Source: DASQFQ01 sp963730115
GTDB taxonomy: Bacteria > Actinomycetota > Thermoleophilia > Solirubrobacterales > Solirubrobacteraceae
Reading direction: 5' to 3'
DNA length: 64,000 bases
Assembly (NCBI GenBank): GCA_963730115.1
Contig: CAVSQM010000004.1
Location: forward strand, 434,001-498,000
Shown here: positions 45,425 to 55,149 of the stretch, one piece after another
Position numbering within the stretch: the stretch's first letter is position 1
Layout of the letters: the number at the start of each line of letters is the position of its first letter
Translations under genes and position numbers: made by a program
The notes under the pieces: model-generated
What the model saw: the letters and a program-made list of their open reading frames with translations, nothing else
Databases searched by the model: none
Told to the model about the DNA's origin: nothing

Positions 45425-46979
45425 ATGCCCACGTACTTGACGCCTGGCGTCTACGTCGAGGAAGTCCCGTCCGCGAGTAAGCCGATCGAGGGCGTCGGCA
45501 CCTCGATCGCGGCTTTCGTCGGTCTGGCCCCCGGCGGTCCCGTCAACACGCCGATGCGGATCTCGAACTGGTCCCAGTTCGCCAAGATCTACGGCGACCC
45601 GGAGCAGCCCGACAACGGCCCCTTCATGGAGGGCGCCTACCTGGCCCACTCCGTCTATGGCTTCTTCATGAACGGCGGCGCGCTGTGCTGGATCGTGCGC
45701 GTCGGCGACGACTCCGGCGGCGCCCGCCCGCGCGCGGCCCTGCCGGCCGCGACCGAGAAGTCGGTCGAGGCGTTCCGTGCCGAGGCGCTCGCCGCGGCCG
45801 AGGACGACGTCAAGGTCGAGCTGACCCAGGAGCCGAACGCGTCCGACAAGGACGGCGACGCCACCTACAAGCTCGTCGTGACCTCCGGGTCCGAGCGCGA
45901 GGAGTTCGAGGGCCTGACCACCAAGAAGGGCCGCACGAACATCGCCACCAAGGTCAACGCCTCCTCGAAGCTGGTCAAGATCACCGACCAGACCGAGAGC
46001 CTGCCCGAGGCTCAGAAGGCCCCGGCCACCGGCAGCTACACGCTGTCGAAGCCGGCCCCGAAGCCCGAGGCGATCAAGCCCAACCACTTCGAGGGCGACG
46101 TCGCCAAGCGCCAGGGCATGGGCGGCCTCGCGGCCGTCGACGAGGTCACGATGGTCTGCATGCCGGACCTGATGACGCTCGTCATCGAACGGCGACGACG
46201 CGCAGCTGCGCGACCTCCAGGGCAAGATGATCGCCCACTGCGAGAACGCCGGCGACCGCATGGCGATCCTCGACGCGCCGGCCGACCTGCTCCCGCAGGA
46301 GATCCTCGAGTGGCGGATGAACACCGCCGGCTACGACTCGAAGATGGCCGCGCTGTACTACCCGTGGATCGAGGTCATGGATCCGCTGACCAACCGGCCG
46401 ATGATGATCCCCCCGTCGGGGCACGTCGCCGGCGTCTGGTGCCGCACCGACGGCACGCGCGGCGTCCACAAGGCCCCGGCCAACGAGGTCATCATGGGCG
46501 CGAACGGCCTGGGCTTCCAGGTCACGCACGCGGAGCAGGGCGGCCTCAACAAGGTCGGCATCAACTGCATCCGCGCGTTCTCGGGCCGCGGCATCCGCAT
46601 CTGGGGCGCCCGCACCCTCTCCAGCGATCCGGAGTGGCGCTACATCAACGTGCGCCGGCTCTTCAACTTCGTCGCGGAGTCGATCATGGAGGGCACGCAG
46701 TGGAGCGTGTTCGAGCCGAACGACGAGCGGCTGTGGAAGCAGCTCGAGATCTCGGCGTCGAACTTCCTCCGCCGCGTCTGGAGCGACGGCGCGCTGTTCG
46801 GCTCCGACCCGAGCCAGGCGTTCTACGTCAAGTGCGACGCGGAGACCAACCCGCCCGAGGTGATCGAGGCCGGCCAGGTCGTCTGCGAGATCGGCATCGC
46901 ACCGGTGAAGCCGGCCGAGTTCGTGATCTTCCGGCTGAGCCAGTTCACCGGCGGCGCCGGCGCCGAGACCAGCGAGTGA
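45425..46979 (+). CDS. Contractile tail sheath protein (one frame change)
   Basis: About 517 residues. It opens with the sheath signature YLTPGVYVEEVPSASKPIEGVGTSIAAFVG, and the C-terminal sheath domain contains GVHKAPANEVIMG, INCIRAFSGRGIRIWGARTL, WRYINVRRLFNFVAESIMEG and a final beta strand region. This is the outer contractile tube (Afp2/Pvc2-type). One inserted G near 46187 breaks the frame; corrected, it reads VINGDDAQLRDLQGKMIAHC. The middle insert (residues 100-220) is Lys/Glu-rich. Only one sheath gene is present, where Afp/PVC have three. Confidence 0.94.
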
Positions 46980-47008
46980 TCTTCGAGAACCCCCAAAGGA
47001 GCAACTAG

Positions 47009-47454
47009 ATGGCAGAGCAAAAAGAGGTCTACCCGATTGACACCTTCCAGGTGACGATGGGGAGGCGTGGAAGCGGCCGGCCTGTTCAACACCGTCAGCG
47101 GCATCTCGTCGACCATCGACCCGACCGGGTTCGACCACGTCGACGCGAACGGCAAGCCGCAGGTGGCCAAGACTCCGGCCAAGGTGCAGTGGGGCGACGT
47201 CACGTGCTCGCGCGGCATGGACAAGGACAGCAAGCTCTGGCAGTGGCACTTCGACTGCATCGAGAAGGGCATCGAGGGCAACCGCAAGGACATCACGGTG
47301 GAGCTCCTCGACACCAAGGGCACGACGGTGCTGACCTGGAGCCTCACGAACGCGTGGCCGTCGAGCTACCACGGCCTCGGGGCAGGACGCCTCCGGCGGC
47401 GTGGTCGCCACCGAGCAGATCTCGTTCACCTTCGAGCGCCTGGAGCGCAAGTAG
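47009..47454 (+). CDS. Tail tube protein 1 (two frame changes)
   Basis: About 147 residues of the T4 gp19-like tail tube family. The reconstructed protein opens AEQKEVYPIDTFQVTMG, continues AAGLFNTVSGISSTIDPTGF, and has WQWHFDCIEKGIEGNRKDITVELLD, NAWPSSYHGL and the ending GGVVATEQISFTFERLERK. Insertions near 47065 and 47385 break it into three frames. It forms the inner tube (Afp1-type). A ribosome site (AAAGGAG) precedes the ATG at 47009. Confidence 0.9.
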
Positions 47455-47483
47455 GAGGCGAGTGACAGGGGACACGCAACGAC

Positions 47484-47858
47484 ATGCAGACGGAGTTCGC
47501 GTTCCAGCTCCCCAGGGGCTACGCCGACGCCGCGGGGGAGGTCCACCGCGACGGGGTGATGCGCCTGGCGACGGCCCGGGACGAGATCGAGCCGCTGCGC
47601 GAGGTGGAGGTACGCCAGAACCCGGCGTACCTCACCGTCGCGCTGCTGGCCCGGACGGTCACGAGGATCGGGACCGTCACGGAGATCACGCCGGAGCTCA
47701 TCGAGGGGCTGTTCGCGGCGGACTTCGATCACCTGCAGCGCCTCTACGAACGGATAAACACGGACGAAGAGGCGGTCGGCGTCGTGGCGTGTCCCTCGTG
47801 CGCGCACGAGTTCGAGGTGGATCTCACGGCCATAGAGGACGGGCGCCTGGGGGAATGA
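47484..47858 (+). CDS. Tail assembly protein (small)
   Basis: A 124-residue protein of the phage-tail-assembly type. EFAFQLPRGYADAAGEVHRDGVMRLATARDE is the characteristic opening; NPAYLTVALLARTVTRIG and LIEGLFAADFDHLQRLYERIN follow. A CPSCAHEFEVDL motif near the end gives two cysteines that may bind zinc. Proteins of this kind sit between tube and baseplate genes and probably chaperone assembly. Its stop overlaps the start of the next small gene (ATGA). Confidence 0.75.
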   Translation: MQTEFAFQLPRGYADAAGEVHRDGVMRLATARDEIEPLREVEVRQNPAYLTVALLARTVTRIGTVTEITPELIEGLFAADFDHLQRLYERINTDEEAVGVVACPSCAHEFEVDLTAIEDGRLGE

Positions 47859-48019
47859 CGAGGCCGTCTCCCGAGGAACTGCTCGCGGAGACGGCCCGCC
47901 TCGCGTACCACCTGCACTGGCCGCTGGACACCATCCTCGACCTCGAGCATCCGGACCGGCGGCGCTTCTTGCGTGAGGCGGACGCGATGGCGGGGTTGGC
48001 GGTGGACGACGAGGACTGA
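47855..48019 (+). CDS. DUF6760-like small eCIS protein
   Basis: A 54-residue acidic protein: LLAETARLAYHLHWPLDTIL followed by DLEHPDRRRFLREADAMAG. The (A)YHxHW and LEHxxRRR patterns match the small DUF6760-type proteins found right after the tail assembly gene in other contractile injection loci, where an analogue of phage gpG/gpGT chaperones is suspected. It is translationally coupled to the preceding gene. Confidence 0.7.
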   Translation: MTRPSPEELLAETARLAYHLHWPLDTILDLEHPDRRRFLREADAMAGLAVDDED

Positions 48020-48021
48020 CG

Positions 48022-51000
48022 ATGGACGAGGACAGAGGACAAGAACGACGCCGGAGTCCCGGCCGGCGCCCGTGCCGGTGCGGATCCTCCGTCGCTCCGA
48101 CGCGGCCGATGCGGCCTGCGCCGCACCGGCTCGGCGGGGCGGCTCGGCGAGTCCGTCGCGGCCGCGCGGGTGCCGAAGCACCTGCGGGCGGCGACGCGGC
48201 TGGCCGCCGACTCGCCGTCGCTCCCGGCGCCCGGGCCGGTGCCCCGGCCTGCTCCCGCGGCGCCGGCTCCTTCGGCGTCCGTGTCGCGCACGCCGGCTCC
48301 GGAGCCCGCGCCCGCCCCGCAGCCCGAGCCCGCCGCGGAGAGCGGCGAGAAGCAGTGGAACATCCCGGGCATGAGCGAGTTCGCCGCCGAGTGGATGTTC
48401 GGCGACCAGAAGAAGGCGCTGTCGAGGGCGTGCCGTTCGCGCCGCAGATGGGGCGGATGACGGACGAGCAGTGGAAGGAGAAGCAGCGCGAGTACCGCGC
48501 GGCGCGCGGCGCGACCGAGTTCGGCCGCGGCGCCGCGATCGTCGAGGGCGGCGGGCAGCGGCCCGATCCCGTCGACGAAGCTTCAGCGCGACCCCGGCAC
48601 GGGCGTGCATCGGCTCGTCGCGTCGTCCCGTCTCGGGCGACGCGGGAGCGCCGCCCGCCGGCGCCGCCGGCCACGGACAGCGGCGCCTCGGCCGCGGCCG
48701 ACTCAGCGTCCGAGGACGACGCCCCCGGCGAGCCGGGCGACCACGGGCCGGGCCCCTCCGCTACGCGGGGGGTCGCGCGCGCGCCCGCTGAGGGATCGGG
48801 GCGGTGGCCGTCGACCCTGAGCGGGAGCGGTCCGTCGCCCGAGCCGACCCCTCCGTCCGAGCAGTCCGTCGCCCGTTCTCCCCTGCCGGGCCCTCGAGAC
48901 CCCGACGGCAGCCCGCCGCTGCCGATCCCCGGAGTCACCTCGCGCGCGCCGATGCCGGACTCGCCGGCCGAGCCCACGCAGTCGGTGTCCCGCGAGCCCG
49001 CGACGCCACCGGCGCCCAAGCCGTCCGCCTCGAAGCGCCGGCTGTCGCGCAGGCCGACGCCCGCGACGTCCCCGCCCAAGCCGTCCGGCGGGCCGGCGAG
49101 TCCGCCGACGTCGTCCGGCGCGCCCACGGTCAGCCGCACGCCCGCGCCGCCCGCGAAGCCGAGCCCGTCGTCCGGCGCGCCGAAGTCGTCCACCCCGCCC
49201 GCGCCCGCGGTCAGCCGCACGCCGGCCCCGCCAGTCACCCGGCGCACCGACGAGCCCGCCGCCATCGTCCAGCGCACCGAAGGGCCCGCCGAAGTCATCG
49301 ACCCCGCCCGCACCCACGGTCAGCCGCACGCCCGCCGCGCCGCCGCCCGCGAAGCCGAGCCCGCCGGCGTCGTCGTCGGGCGGGCCAAGGAGCCCGCAGA
49401 GGCCGTCGTCTCCGCCCGCGGTCAGCCGCACGCCCGCCCCGCCCAGCCCGCCGAAGTCGTCCGCCGCGCCGAAGGGCCCGCCGAAGTCGTCGACGCCGCC
49501 CGCGCCCGCGGTCAGCCGCACGCCGGCCCCGCCCGCCGCGCCGAGCTCGCCGAAGTCGTCCGCCGCGCCAGGCCCGCCGACGTCATCCACCGCGCCGGGC
49601 CCGCCCACGTCATCCGCCGCACCGGGCCCGTCGAAGTCGTCCACCCCGCCCAAGCCCGCGGTCAGCCGGACGCCCGCTCCGCCCGCCGCACCCGGCCCGC
49701 CGACGTCATCCGCCGGGCCGACGAGCCCGCCGACGTCACCCGCCGCACCGGGCCCACCCACGTCATCCGCCGCCGCCGCCGACGCCGCTCCACCCGCCGC
49801 ACCGGGCCCGCCCACGACATCCGCGCGCGCCGACGTCACCCGCCGCACCGGGCCCGCCCACGACATCCGCCGCGCCGACGTCACCCGCCCCGGCCAAGCC
49901 CGCGGTCAGCCGGACGCCGGCCCCGCCCGCCGCATCGAGCCCGCCGACGTCACCCGCCGCGCCGACGTCGCCGCCCCGGCCAAGCCCGCGGTCAGCCGGA
50001 CGCCGGCCCCGCCCGCCGCATCGGGCCCGCCGACTTCGCCCGCCGCCGCCGCGCGAGCCCGCCGACGTCGTCCACCCCGCCCGCCGCATCGGGCCCGCCG
50101 ACTTCGTCCAGCCCCGCCCGCCGCATCGGGCCCGCCGACTTCGTCCACCCCGCCCGCCGCATCGGGCCCGCCGACTTCGTCCACCCCGCCCGCCGCGCCG
50201 AGCCCGTCGACGTCGTCGACCCCGCCCGCCGCGCCGAGCGCGTCGACGTCGTCCGCCGCGCCCGCGCCTGCGGTGAGCCGCACGCCCGCGGCGCCGCGGA
50301 GGTCGGGCGCCGCACCGCTTCCGCCGCCGGCCGGCCCGAGGCGGCCCTCCGCCGCGGCGAAGCTGCCACCGGCCGGGGCCATCGCGCGTGCCGCCCGCCC
50401 GAGCCCGGCTGCGCGGCCTGCGGCACCCGCGGTGCCGCGCCGCGTGCCGAAGGCGCCCGCCCCGCTCTCCCCGCCGCCCGCCCCGCCCCAGAAGAAGGGG
50501 ATCTTCCGTCGCGCGCTCGACGCGGTGCGGGGCGCTCCCAGCTCGGCGCCGAAGTCTGCTGCGGCTCAGCTGCCGGCGCCGGTGTCGGTGACCCGTCGCC
50601 GGACGCCCGCCCCGGCGGCGCCGCCGAAGATTGCCGTCAGCCGCACCGCGGAGGCCGCGCCGCCGAAGACCCCCGCTCCGGAGCCGCCGTCGAAGACGCC
50701 GAGGACCCTGCTCAGCCGCTCTCCCGCGCCCGGTCCGCAGCAGAGCTCGACCCCCGCCCCGCCCGAGGCCCGCCCCCCGAGGCTCCCGCGCAGCCGCCGC
50801 TCGGCCCGGCGCCGGACAAGGGCGCCATCAGCCGCACCGCCGCGCCCGCGCCGATCGAGCGCGCCGTCAGCCGGACCACCGCACCCGCCGCGCCGTCCGC
50901 AAGCCGGACGCCGGCGCGGGCCGAGGCCGTGCCGTCGACACCTCCGGCGCCGAAGGTCTCGCGGCTGTCGCGGATGGCCCAGTCGCTCGGGTTGGGCTCA

Positions 51001-51786
51001 TCGGCTCCCGCCGCGCCCGCGCCCGCGCCGCGTCCGGCCGCTCCGATGCCCGCGCTGCGGCGCGTCGACCGTGCCCCCGCGGCGGCGCCTCGCGCGCCCG
51101 TGCCGAGCAGCTCGCGCACACCCGCCCCGCACCCCGAGGCCAAGCGGTCGCTCGCCCGGCGACTCCTCGGCGGCCCCGCCCCGGCGCACGACCAGCCGCG
51201 GCCGCACACCACGCCCTCGCCGGCCATCCGGCCCGCCGCCGCTCCGATGAGCGTGAGCCGCCGGGAGCGGCCCGCCCCGCTGTCGGCGGCGCTCGTCCGC
51301 ACCGCGCCTCCCGTCCCGCCCGCAGCCGCGTCCGTCGCCCGCGTCGCCTCCGAGGCCGGCCACACGGGCAGCTCGGCCGCAGGGCTGAGCGAGGCGACCG
51401 GCTTCGAGATCTTCCACGACGAGAGCGGCCGCGCGTCCGTCGCCTTCGCGCCGCCGCCCGACGTCGCCTCCCGCGTCCCGATCACCAAAGAGCCGATGCG
51501 CATCTCGCGCGAGGTCAGCTTCGGCGGCTTCCCGCAGATCCCCACGGGCGGCATGCCCGCGCTCCCGCAGATCCCGCAGGGCGGGATGCCGGCGCTGCCC
51601 CAGATCCCGCAGGCCCCCGCCATGCCCTCCATGCCACAGATGCCGCAGCTCCCGAGCCTCGGCGGCGGCGGTGGTGGCGAGCTCGCCACCTCGTCCTCGA
51701 GCGACGGCGACCCCAACGACCAGCTCCGCCGCCAGATCAAGCTCGACCGCGAGCAGCTCGGCAACCTCGTCGACGACCTTCCCTAA
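48022..51786 (+). CDS. Giant Pro/Ala/Ser-rich repeat protein of the eCIS (multiple frame changes)
   Basis: About 1250 residues once several frames are joined. A short ordered N-terminal part contains EKQWNIPGMSEFAAEWMFGDQ and then MTDEQWKEKQREYRAARGATEFGRG. A huge disordered middle follows, rich in P, A, S and R, with at least ten VSRTPAPP-like nonapeptides plus degenerate copies (VSRTTAPAA, SSRTPAPHP). The C-terminal part has EATGFEIFHDESGRASVAFAPP, a methionine/proline repeat (GGMPALPQIPQ) and a final helix LRRQIKLDREQLGNLVDDLP. It lies where a length-determining or cargo protein could be. It resembles no Afp/PVC protein I know. The ATG at 48022 is tentative. Confidence 0.65.
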   Translation: MDEDRGQERRRSPGRRPCRCGSSVAPTRPMRPAPHRLGGAARRVRRGRAGAEAPAGGDAAGRRLAVAPGARAGAPACSRGAGSFGVRVAHAGSGARARPAARARRGERREAVEHPGHERVRRRVDVRRPEEGAVEGVPFAPQMGRMTDEQWKEKQREYRAARGATEFGRGAAIVEGGGQRPDPVDEASARPRHGRASARRVVPSRATRERRPPAPPATDSGASAAADSASEDDAPGEPGDHGPGPSATRGVARAPAEGSGRWPSTLSGSGPSPEPTPPSEQSVARSPLPGPRDPDGSPPLPIPGVTSRAPMPDSPAEPTQSVSREPATPPAPKPSASKRRLSRRPTPATSPPKPSGGPASPPTSSGAPTVSRTPAPPAKPSPSSGAPKSSTPPAPAVSRTPAPPVTRRTDEPAAIVQRTEGPAEVIDPARTHGQPHARRAAAREAEPAGVVVGRAKEPAEAVVSARGQPHARPAQPAEVVRRAEGPAEVVDAARARGQPHAGPARRAELAEVVRRARPADVIHRAGPAHVIRRTGPVEVVHPAQARGQPDARSARRTRPADVIRRADEPADVTRRTGPTHVIRRRRRRRSTRRTGPAHDIRARRRHPPHRARPRHPPRRRHPPRPSPRSAGRRPRPPHRARRRHPPRRRRRPGQARGQPDAGPARRIGPADFARRRRASPPTSSTPPAASGPPTSSSPARRIGPADFVHPARRIGPADFVHPARRAEPVDVVDPARRAERVDVVRRARACGEPHARGAAEVGRRTASAAGRPEAALRRGEAATGRGHRACRPPEPGCAACGTRGAAPRAEGARPALPAARPAPEEGDLPSRARRGAGRSQLGAEVCCGSAAGAGVGDPSPDARPGGAAEDCRQPHRGGRAAEDPRSGAAVEDAEDPAQPLSRARSAAELDPRPARGPPPEAPAQPPLGPAPDKGAISRTAAPAPIERAVSRTTAPAAPSASRTPARAEAVPSTPPAPKVSRLSRMAQSLGLGSSAPAAPAPAPRPAAPMPALRRVDRAPAAAPRAPVPSSSRTPAPHPEAKRSLARRLLGGPAPAHDQPRPHTTPSPAIRPAAAPMSVSRRERPAPLSAALVRTAPPVPPAAASVARVASEAGHTGSSAAGLSEATGFEIFHDESGRASVAFAPPPDVASRVPITKEPMRISREVSFGGFPQIPTGGMPALPQIPQGGMPALPQIPQAPAMPSMPQMPQLPSLGGGGGGELATSSSSDGDPNDQLRRQIKLDREQLGNLVDDLP
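49129..50290 (+). repeat. Tandem repeats inside the Pro-rich gene
   Basis: The sequence GTCAGCCGCACGCC or a close variant recurs at 49129, 49210, 49319, 49421, 49511, 49661, 49905, 49991 and 50273, each encoding VSRTP. Between them, 30-36 bp units such as TCGTCCACCCCGCCCGCCGC alternate, with a dense 36-bp array at about 50063-50240. Spacing changes by non-multiples of three at 49319, 49905 and 49991, marking frame errors or real slippage. Confidence 0.8.
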
Positions 51787-51810
51787 CGCCCACCAGGAAC
51801 GAGAACGCCC

Positions 51811-52245
51811 ATGCCACCAACCAACGGACGCAAGGAGCTCGTCGCCGCGAACGTCTTCGGGGTTCGCATCCCGGGCATGGAGCTCGGCTACTTCGTCGAG
51901 TGCAACGGCCTCGCCGTCGAGGTCGAGGTCCAGGAGTACGCCGAGGGCGGCAACAACGAGTTCGTCCACCAGCTCCCCGGCCGCCTGATCTACCCGAAGC
52001 TCGAGCTCAGCCGCGGCCTGACCACCGAGGACAACCTCATCAAGTGGTTCATGCAGACCCGGGTCAAGGCCGACCGGAAGGAGCTGATCATCGACATCTT
52101 CAACCACTACGGCGAGGTCCACCGCTCCTTCACGTTCGACCAGGCCTATCCCGTGAAGTGGTCGGGCCCGACCCTCGCCGCCGGCGGCGGCGGCGCCGCG
52201 ATGGAGTCCCTCACGATCGCCCACGCCGGGCTCAAGGTGGCCTAA
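51811..52245 (+). CDS. Tail tube protein 2 (gp19-like)
   Basis: A 144-residue T4 gp19/Afp5-type tube protein: NVFGVRIPGMELGYFVECNGLAVEVEVQEYAEGGNNEFVHQLPGRL opens, with LELSRGLTTEDNLIKWF and FTFDQAYPVKWSGPTL following and MESLTIAHAGLKVA closing. Such paralogs form the initiator ring joining tube and baseplate. It has no frame faults. It is followed three bases later by the LysM protein, consistent with the Afp5-Afp7 order. Confidence 0.93.
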   Translation: MPPTNGRKELVAANVFGVRIPGMELGYFVECNGLAVEVEVQEYAEGGNNEFVHQLPGRLIYPKLELSRGLTTEDNLIKWFMQTRVKADRKELIIDIFNHYGEVHRSFTFDQAYPVKWSGPTLAAGGGGAAMESLTIAHAGLKVA

Positions 52246-52248
52246 GCG

Positions 52249-52926
52249 ATGCCGATCCCCCAGGGCTTCCAGAAGGCCAAGCTCGAGATCGACGGACAGC
52301 CGCCGATCGAGTGCGGGTTCAACCCGCAGGAGTACACGATCGTCAAGACCAACGTGTGGACGTTCAAGCCGCGCACGGGCGTCGACCTCCCCGACGGCGA
52401 GTTCGGCGGCGGCAACCCCCGCATGATCCGGCTCGCGCTGCTGCTCGACGTCTCGCTGCTCGGCGAGAACGAGAGCATCCGCGAGGTCACCGACCGCCTC
52501 TTCAAGATGATGGAGACCGGCGGCGGAGGCGGCGGAGGCGGCGGCTCGGTCCCGCCGTTCGTCACCTTCACCTGGGGCTCGGTCAACACCTTCAAGGCCG
52601 TCGCCACCGCCTCACGCGTCCAGTTCAAGCTCTTCCACCCCAACGGCGAGCCGATCCGCGCCGACATCGGCCTCGAGCTCGCGCAGGCCGAGAAGGCGTC
52701 GACCGCCTCGGCGGCGAGCGGCGGCGAGCCCCAGAACCCGACCACGCTCGCGATGCGCGGCATGAAGGTCCACACCGTCGCCGACGGCGACTCGCTCGCC
52801 TCGATCGCCTACAACGCCTACGGCGACCCGACCCGCTGGCGCCTGATCGCCGAGGCCAACGGCATCGACAACCCGATGCACCTCAGCCGCGGCACGCCGC
52901 TGACGATCCCGAGGCTGGAAGCGTGA
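52249..52926 (+). CDS. LysM-domain tube-baseplate adaptor (Afp7/Pvc7-like)
   Basis: A 225-residue protein. The N-terminal domain AKLEIDGQPPIECGFNPQEYTIVKTN and FVTFTWGSVNTFKAVATASRVQFKLF is typical of the CIS tube/LysM adaptor; the glycine stretch GGGGGGGGG separates it from residues 175-225, a LysM domain (HTVADGDSLASIAYNAYGDPTRWRLIAEANGI). It links tube to hub in contractile systems. The stop overlaps the GTG of the hub gene. Confidence 0.93.
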   Translation: MPIPQGFQKAKLEIDGQPPIECGFNPQEYTIVKTNVWTFKPRTGVDLPDGEFGGGNPRMIRLALLLDVSLLGENESIREVTDRLFKMMETGGGGGGGGGSVPPFVTFTWGSVNTFKAVATASRVQFKLFHPNGEPIRADIGLELAQAEKASTASAASGGEPQNPTTLAMRGMKVHTVADGDSLASIAYNAYGDPTRWRLIAEANGIDNPMHLSRGTPLTIPRLEA

Positions 52927-54735
52927 GCCCCTCCTCCGCCACCGCCGAGAAGCACGTCGCCAGCTACGAGCTCAGGATCAACGGCGCCGAGCTCGACGCC
53001 AAGTACACGGACGGGATCGGCGAGATCAAGGTCGTCGACAGCCTGATGCTCCCGGACAGCTGCGACCTCACGCTGTTCATCAACTCGTACGACAAGGTCG
53101 ATGCGGTGCAGGACGTCGACGGGCAGCCGTTCAAGATCGGCGCGCAGATCCTCCTCAAGGTCGGCGCCATCGACGCCCAGGCAGCGACGAAGACCGTGTT
53201 CGACGGCGACATCGTCGCCGTCGACGCCGACTTCGGACACGGCGGCATCACCCTCGGCATCCGCGCGCTCGACCGCAGCCACAAGCTGATGCGCAACCGC
53301 AAGGTGCGCGTGTTCAAGAAGCAGACCGTCGGCGACGCCGTCAAGAAGATCCTGCAGGAGAACGGGCTCCGCGCCGGCAAGTTCGACCGGACCGGTCCGC
53401 AGCAGGAGTGGCTCCAGCAGGACAACGAGACGGACTGGGAGTTCATCTGGCGGCAGGCGCGCAGCCTCGACTTCTGGGTCCTCACCGAGGGCGGCACGGT
53501 CGACTTCGTGGAGGCCGGAAAGCCGTCGACGATGACCACGATCGACGGTCGAGTGGCCGGAGACGATCGCCGCCTTCCACCCGCGGGTCACCGGGGTGCA
53601 GCAGGTCAAGACGGTGACCGCGTCCGCCTGGGACCCGATGTCCAAGAAGCTGCTCGGCACATCGGCGACCACGCCGAAGCAGCTCGCCGAGATCGGGCTC
53701 ACCCGCAAGAAGGTGTCCGACGACCTCGCCGGTGGGCAGCATCCACATCTCCAAGTCGTCCGCCACGACGCAGGACGAGGTCGAAGCAGCTCGCCCAGGG
53801 CACGCTCGACCGCGTGGCGAACGCCTACGTCGAGGCCGACGCCCACATCCCCGGCAACCCGGACGTCAAGGCCGGCGTGACGCTCGACGTCAGGGCGTCG
53901 GCCAGCAGTTCAGCGGCAAGTACGTGGTCGGGACGGTGCGCCACACGTTCCGCGGCGGCGGCGCGTTCGACACCTTCGTCTCCACCGCCACCGCGACGCC
54001 GAGCTCGATCGCCGCCCTCACCGGCGGCAACGGCGCGAAGAGCAAGTTCGGCGACGCGCTCGTGATCGGGATCGTCACCAACAACAACGACCCGGAGACG
54101 ATCGGGCGCGTCAAGGTGAAGTTCCCGGCGCTCGACGACAACCTCGAGAGCGAGTGGCTGCGCATCGCCTCCCCGAGCGCCGGCAACGCGCGCGGCGTGA
54201 TGATGCTGCCGCAGCCGAACGAGGAGGTGATCGTCGGCTTCGAGAACGGCGACACCCGCCGCGGCTACGTGCTCGGCTCGCTCTTCAACGGCAGGGACAA
54301 GCCGGGCGAGCCGCACTCCAGGGCAAGGAAGCCGCGACGGCTCGTTCGCCGTGCTCAGCGACAAGCAGATCGTCGCCACGTCCAAGGACGAGATGAAGCT
54401 GACGAGCACGAAGAAGATGACCGTCGACGTCCAGGACGAGCAGCTCGATCAAGGTCGCGAAGGACCGCACCGAGCAGGTCGGGGGCAACCTCAAGGACGA
54501 GGTCAAGGGCAACCTCGAGCAGAAGGTCACCGGCAACTTCAAGAACGAGGCGACCGGCTCGACCACGGTCAAGGCGACCGGGAGCGTCACGATCGAGTCG
54601 ACCGCCTCGGTGACCATCAAGGCGCCGTCCGTCACGGTCGAGGGGCAGGCGTCGCTGTCGCTCAAGGCGCCCCAGGTCAGCATCCAAGGCTCGGCGATGG
54701 TGAACATCTCCGGCGGAATCATCAATCTGGGATAG
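52923..54735 (+). CDS. VgrG-like baseplate hub and spike (at least five frame changes)
   Basis: About 600 residues (Afp8/Pvc8 type). The hub part includes ASYELRINGAELDAKYTDGIGEIKVVDSL, ALDRSHKLMRNRKVRVFKKQTVGDAVKKIL and ETDWEFIWRQARSLDFWVL. The gp5-like OB region reads ALVIGIVTNNNDPETIGRVKVKFP, EWLRIASPSAGNARG and PNEEVIVGFENGDTRRGYVLGSLFNG. The C-terminal part consists of repeated short beta-helical turns (TGSVTIESTASVTIKAPSVTVEGQ) typical of the spike. Frame changes near 53545, 53735, 53785, 53895, 54315 and 54450 are mostly single insertions. It starts at GTG 52923. A separate PAAR tip is not seen. Confidence 0.9.
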
Positions 54736-54747
54736 GGTCGGAATTCG

Positions 54748-55149
54748 ATGACGGACTTGCTCGGCTCGGGCCTCGCCTTCCCTCTCCAGGTCGACCGCGC
54801 CGGCGGCATCGCGCTCGCGCGCGGGCACGACGACATCCACCAGGCGCTCGAGCTGATCCTCGGCACCGCGCCCGGCGAGCGGCCGATGCGACCCGAGTTC
54901 GGCTGCGGCGTCCACGACTTCGTGTTCGACACGATCGACGCCGAGACGATCGGCCGGATGGAGACCGAGATCCGCTACTCGCTCGACCGCTGGGAGCCGC
55001 GCATCGAGGTCGAGAAGGTCGACTTCGACCTCGACGGCGTCCAGCGCGGTGAGCTGACGATCACCATCGGCTACCGCGTCCGCGCCACCAACCACAAACG
55101 CAACCTGGTCTATCCCTTCTACGTGATCCCTGCGGAGGAAGCAGAGTGA
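54748..55149 (+). CDS. Baseplate wedge protein gp25/GPW family
   Basis: A 133-residue gp25-like protein (Afp9/Pvc9): FPLQVDRAGGIALARGHDDIHQALELILGTAPGERPMRPEFGCGVHDFVFD. The EPR-type core (here APGERPMRPEFGC) is diagnostic. It forms the wedge core that triggers sheath contraction. The stop overlaps the start of the baseplate J gene. Confidence 0.95.
   Translation: MTDLLGSGLAFPLQVDRAGGIALARGHDDIHQALELILGTAPGERPMRPEFGCGVHDFVFDTIDAETIGRMETEIRYSLDRWEPRIEVEKVDFDLDGVQRGELTITIGYRVRATNHKRNLVYPFYVIPAEEAE

Noticed and set aside
46182..49313. A 1043-codon minus-strand frame opposite sheath and tail genes
   Set aside because: Composition is that of an antisense shadow, and the sense strand encodes clear tail proteins.
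49129..50290. CRISPR array
   Set aside because: Repeats are in-gene GC-rich minisatellite units without unique spacers of constant length, and no cas genes are present.
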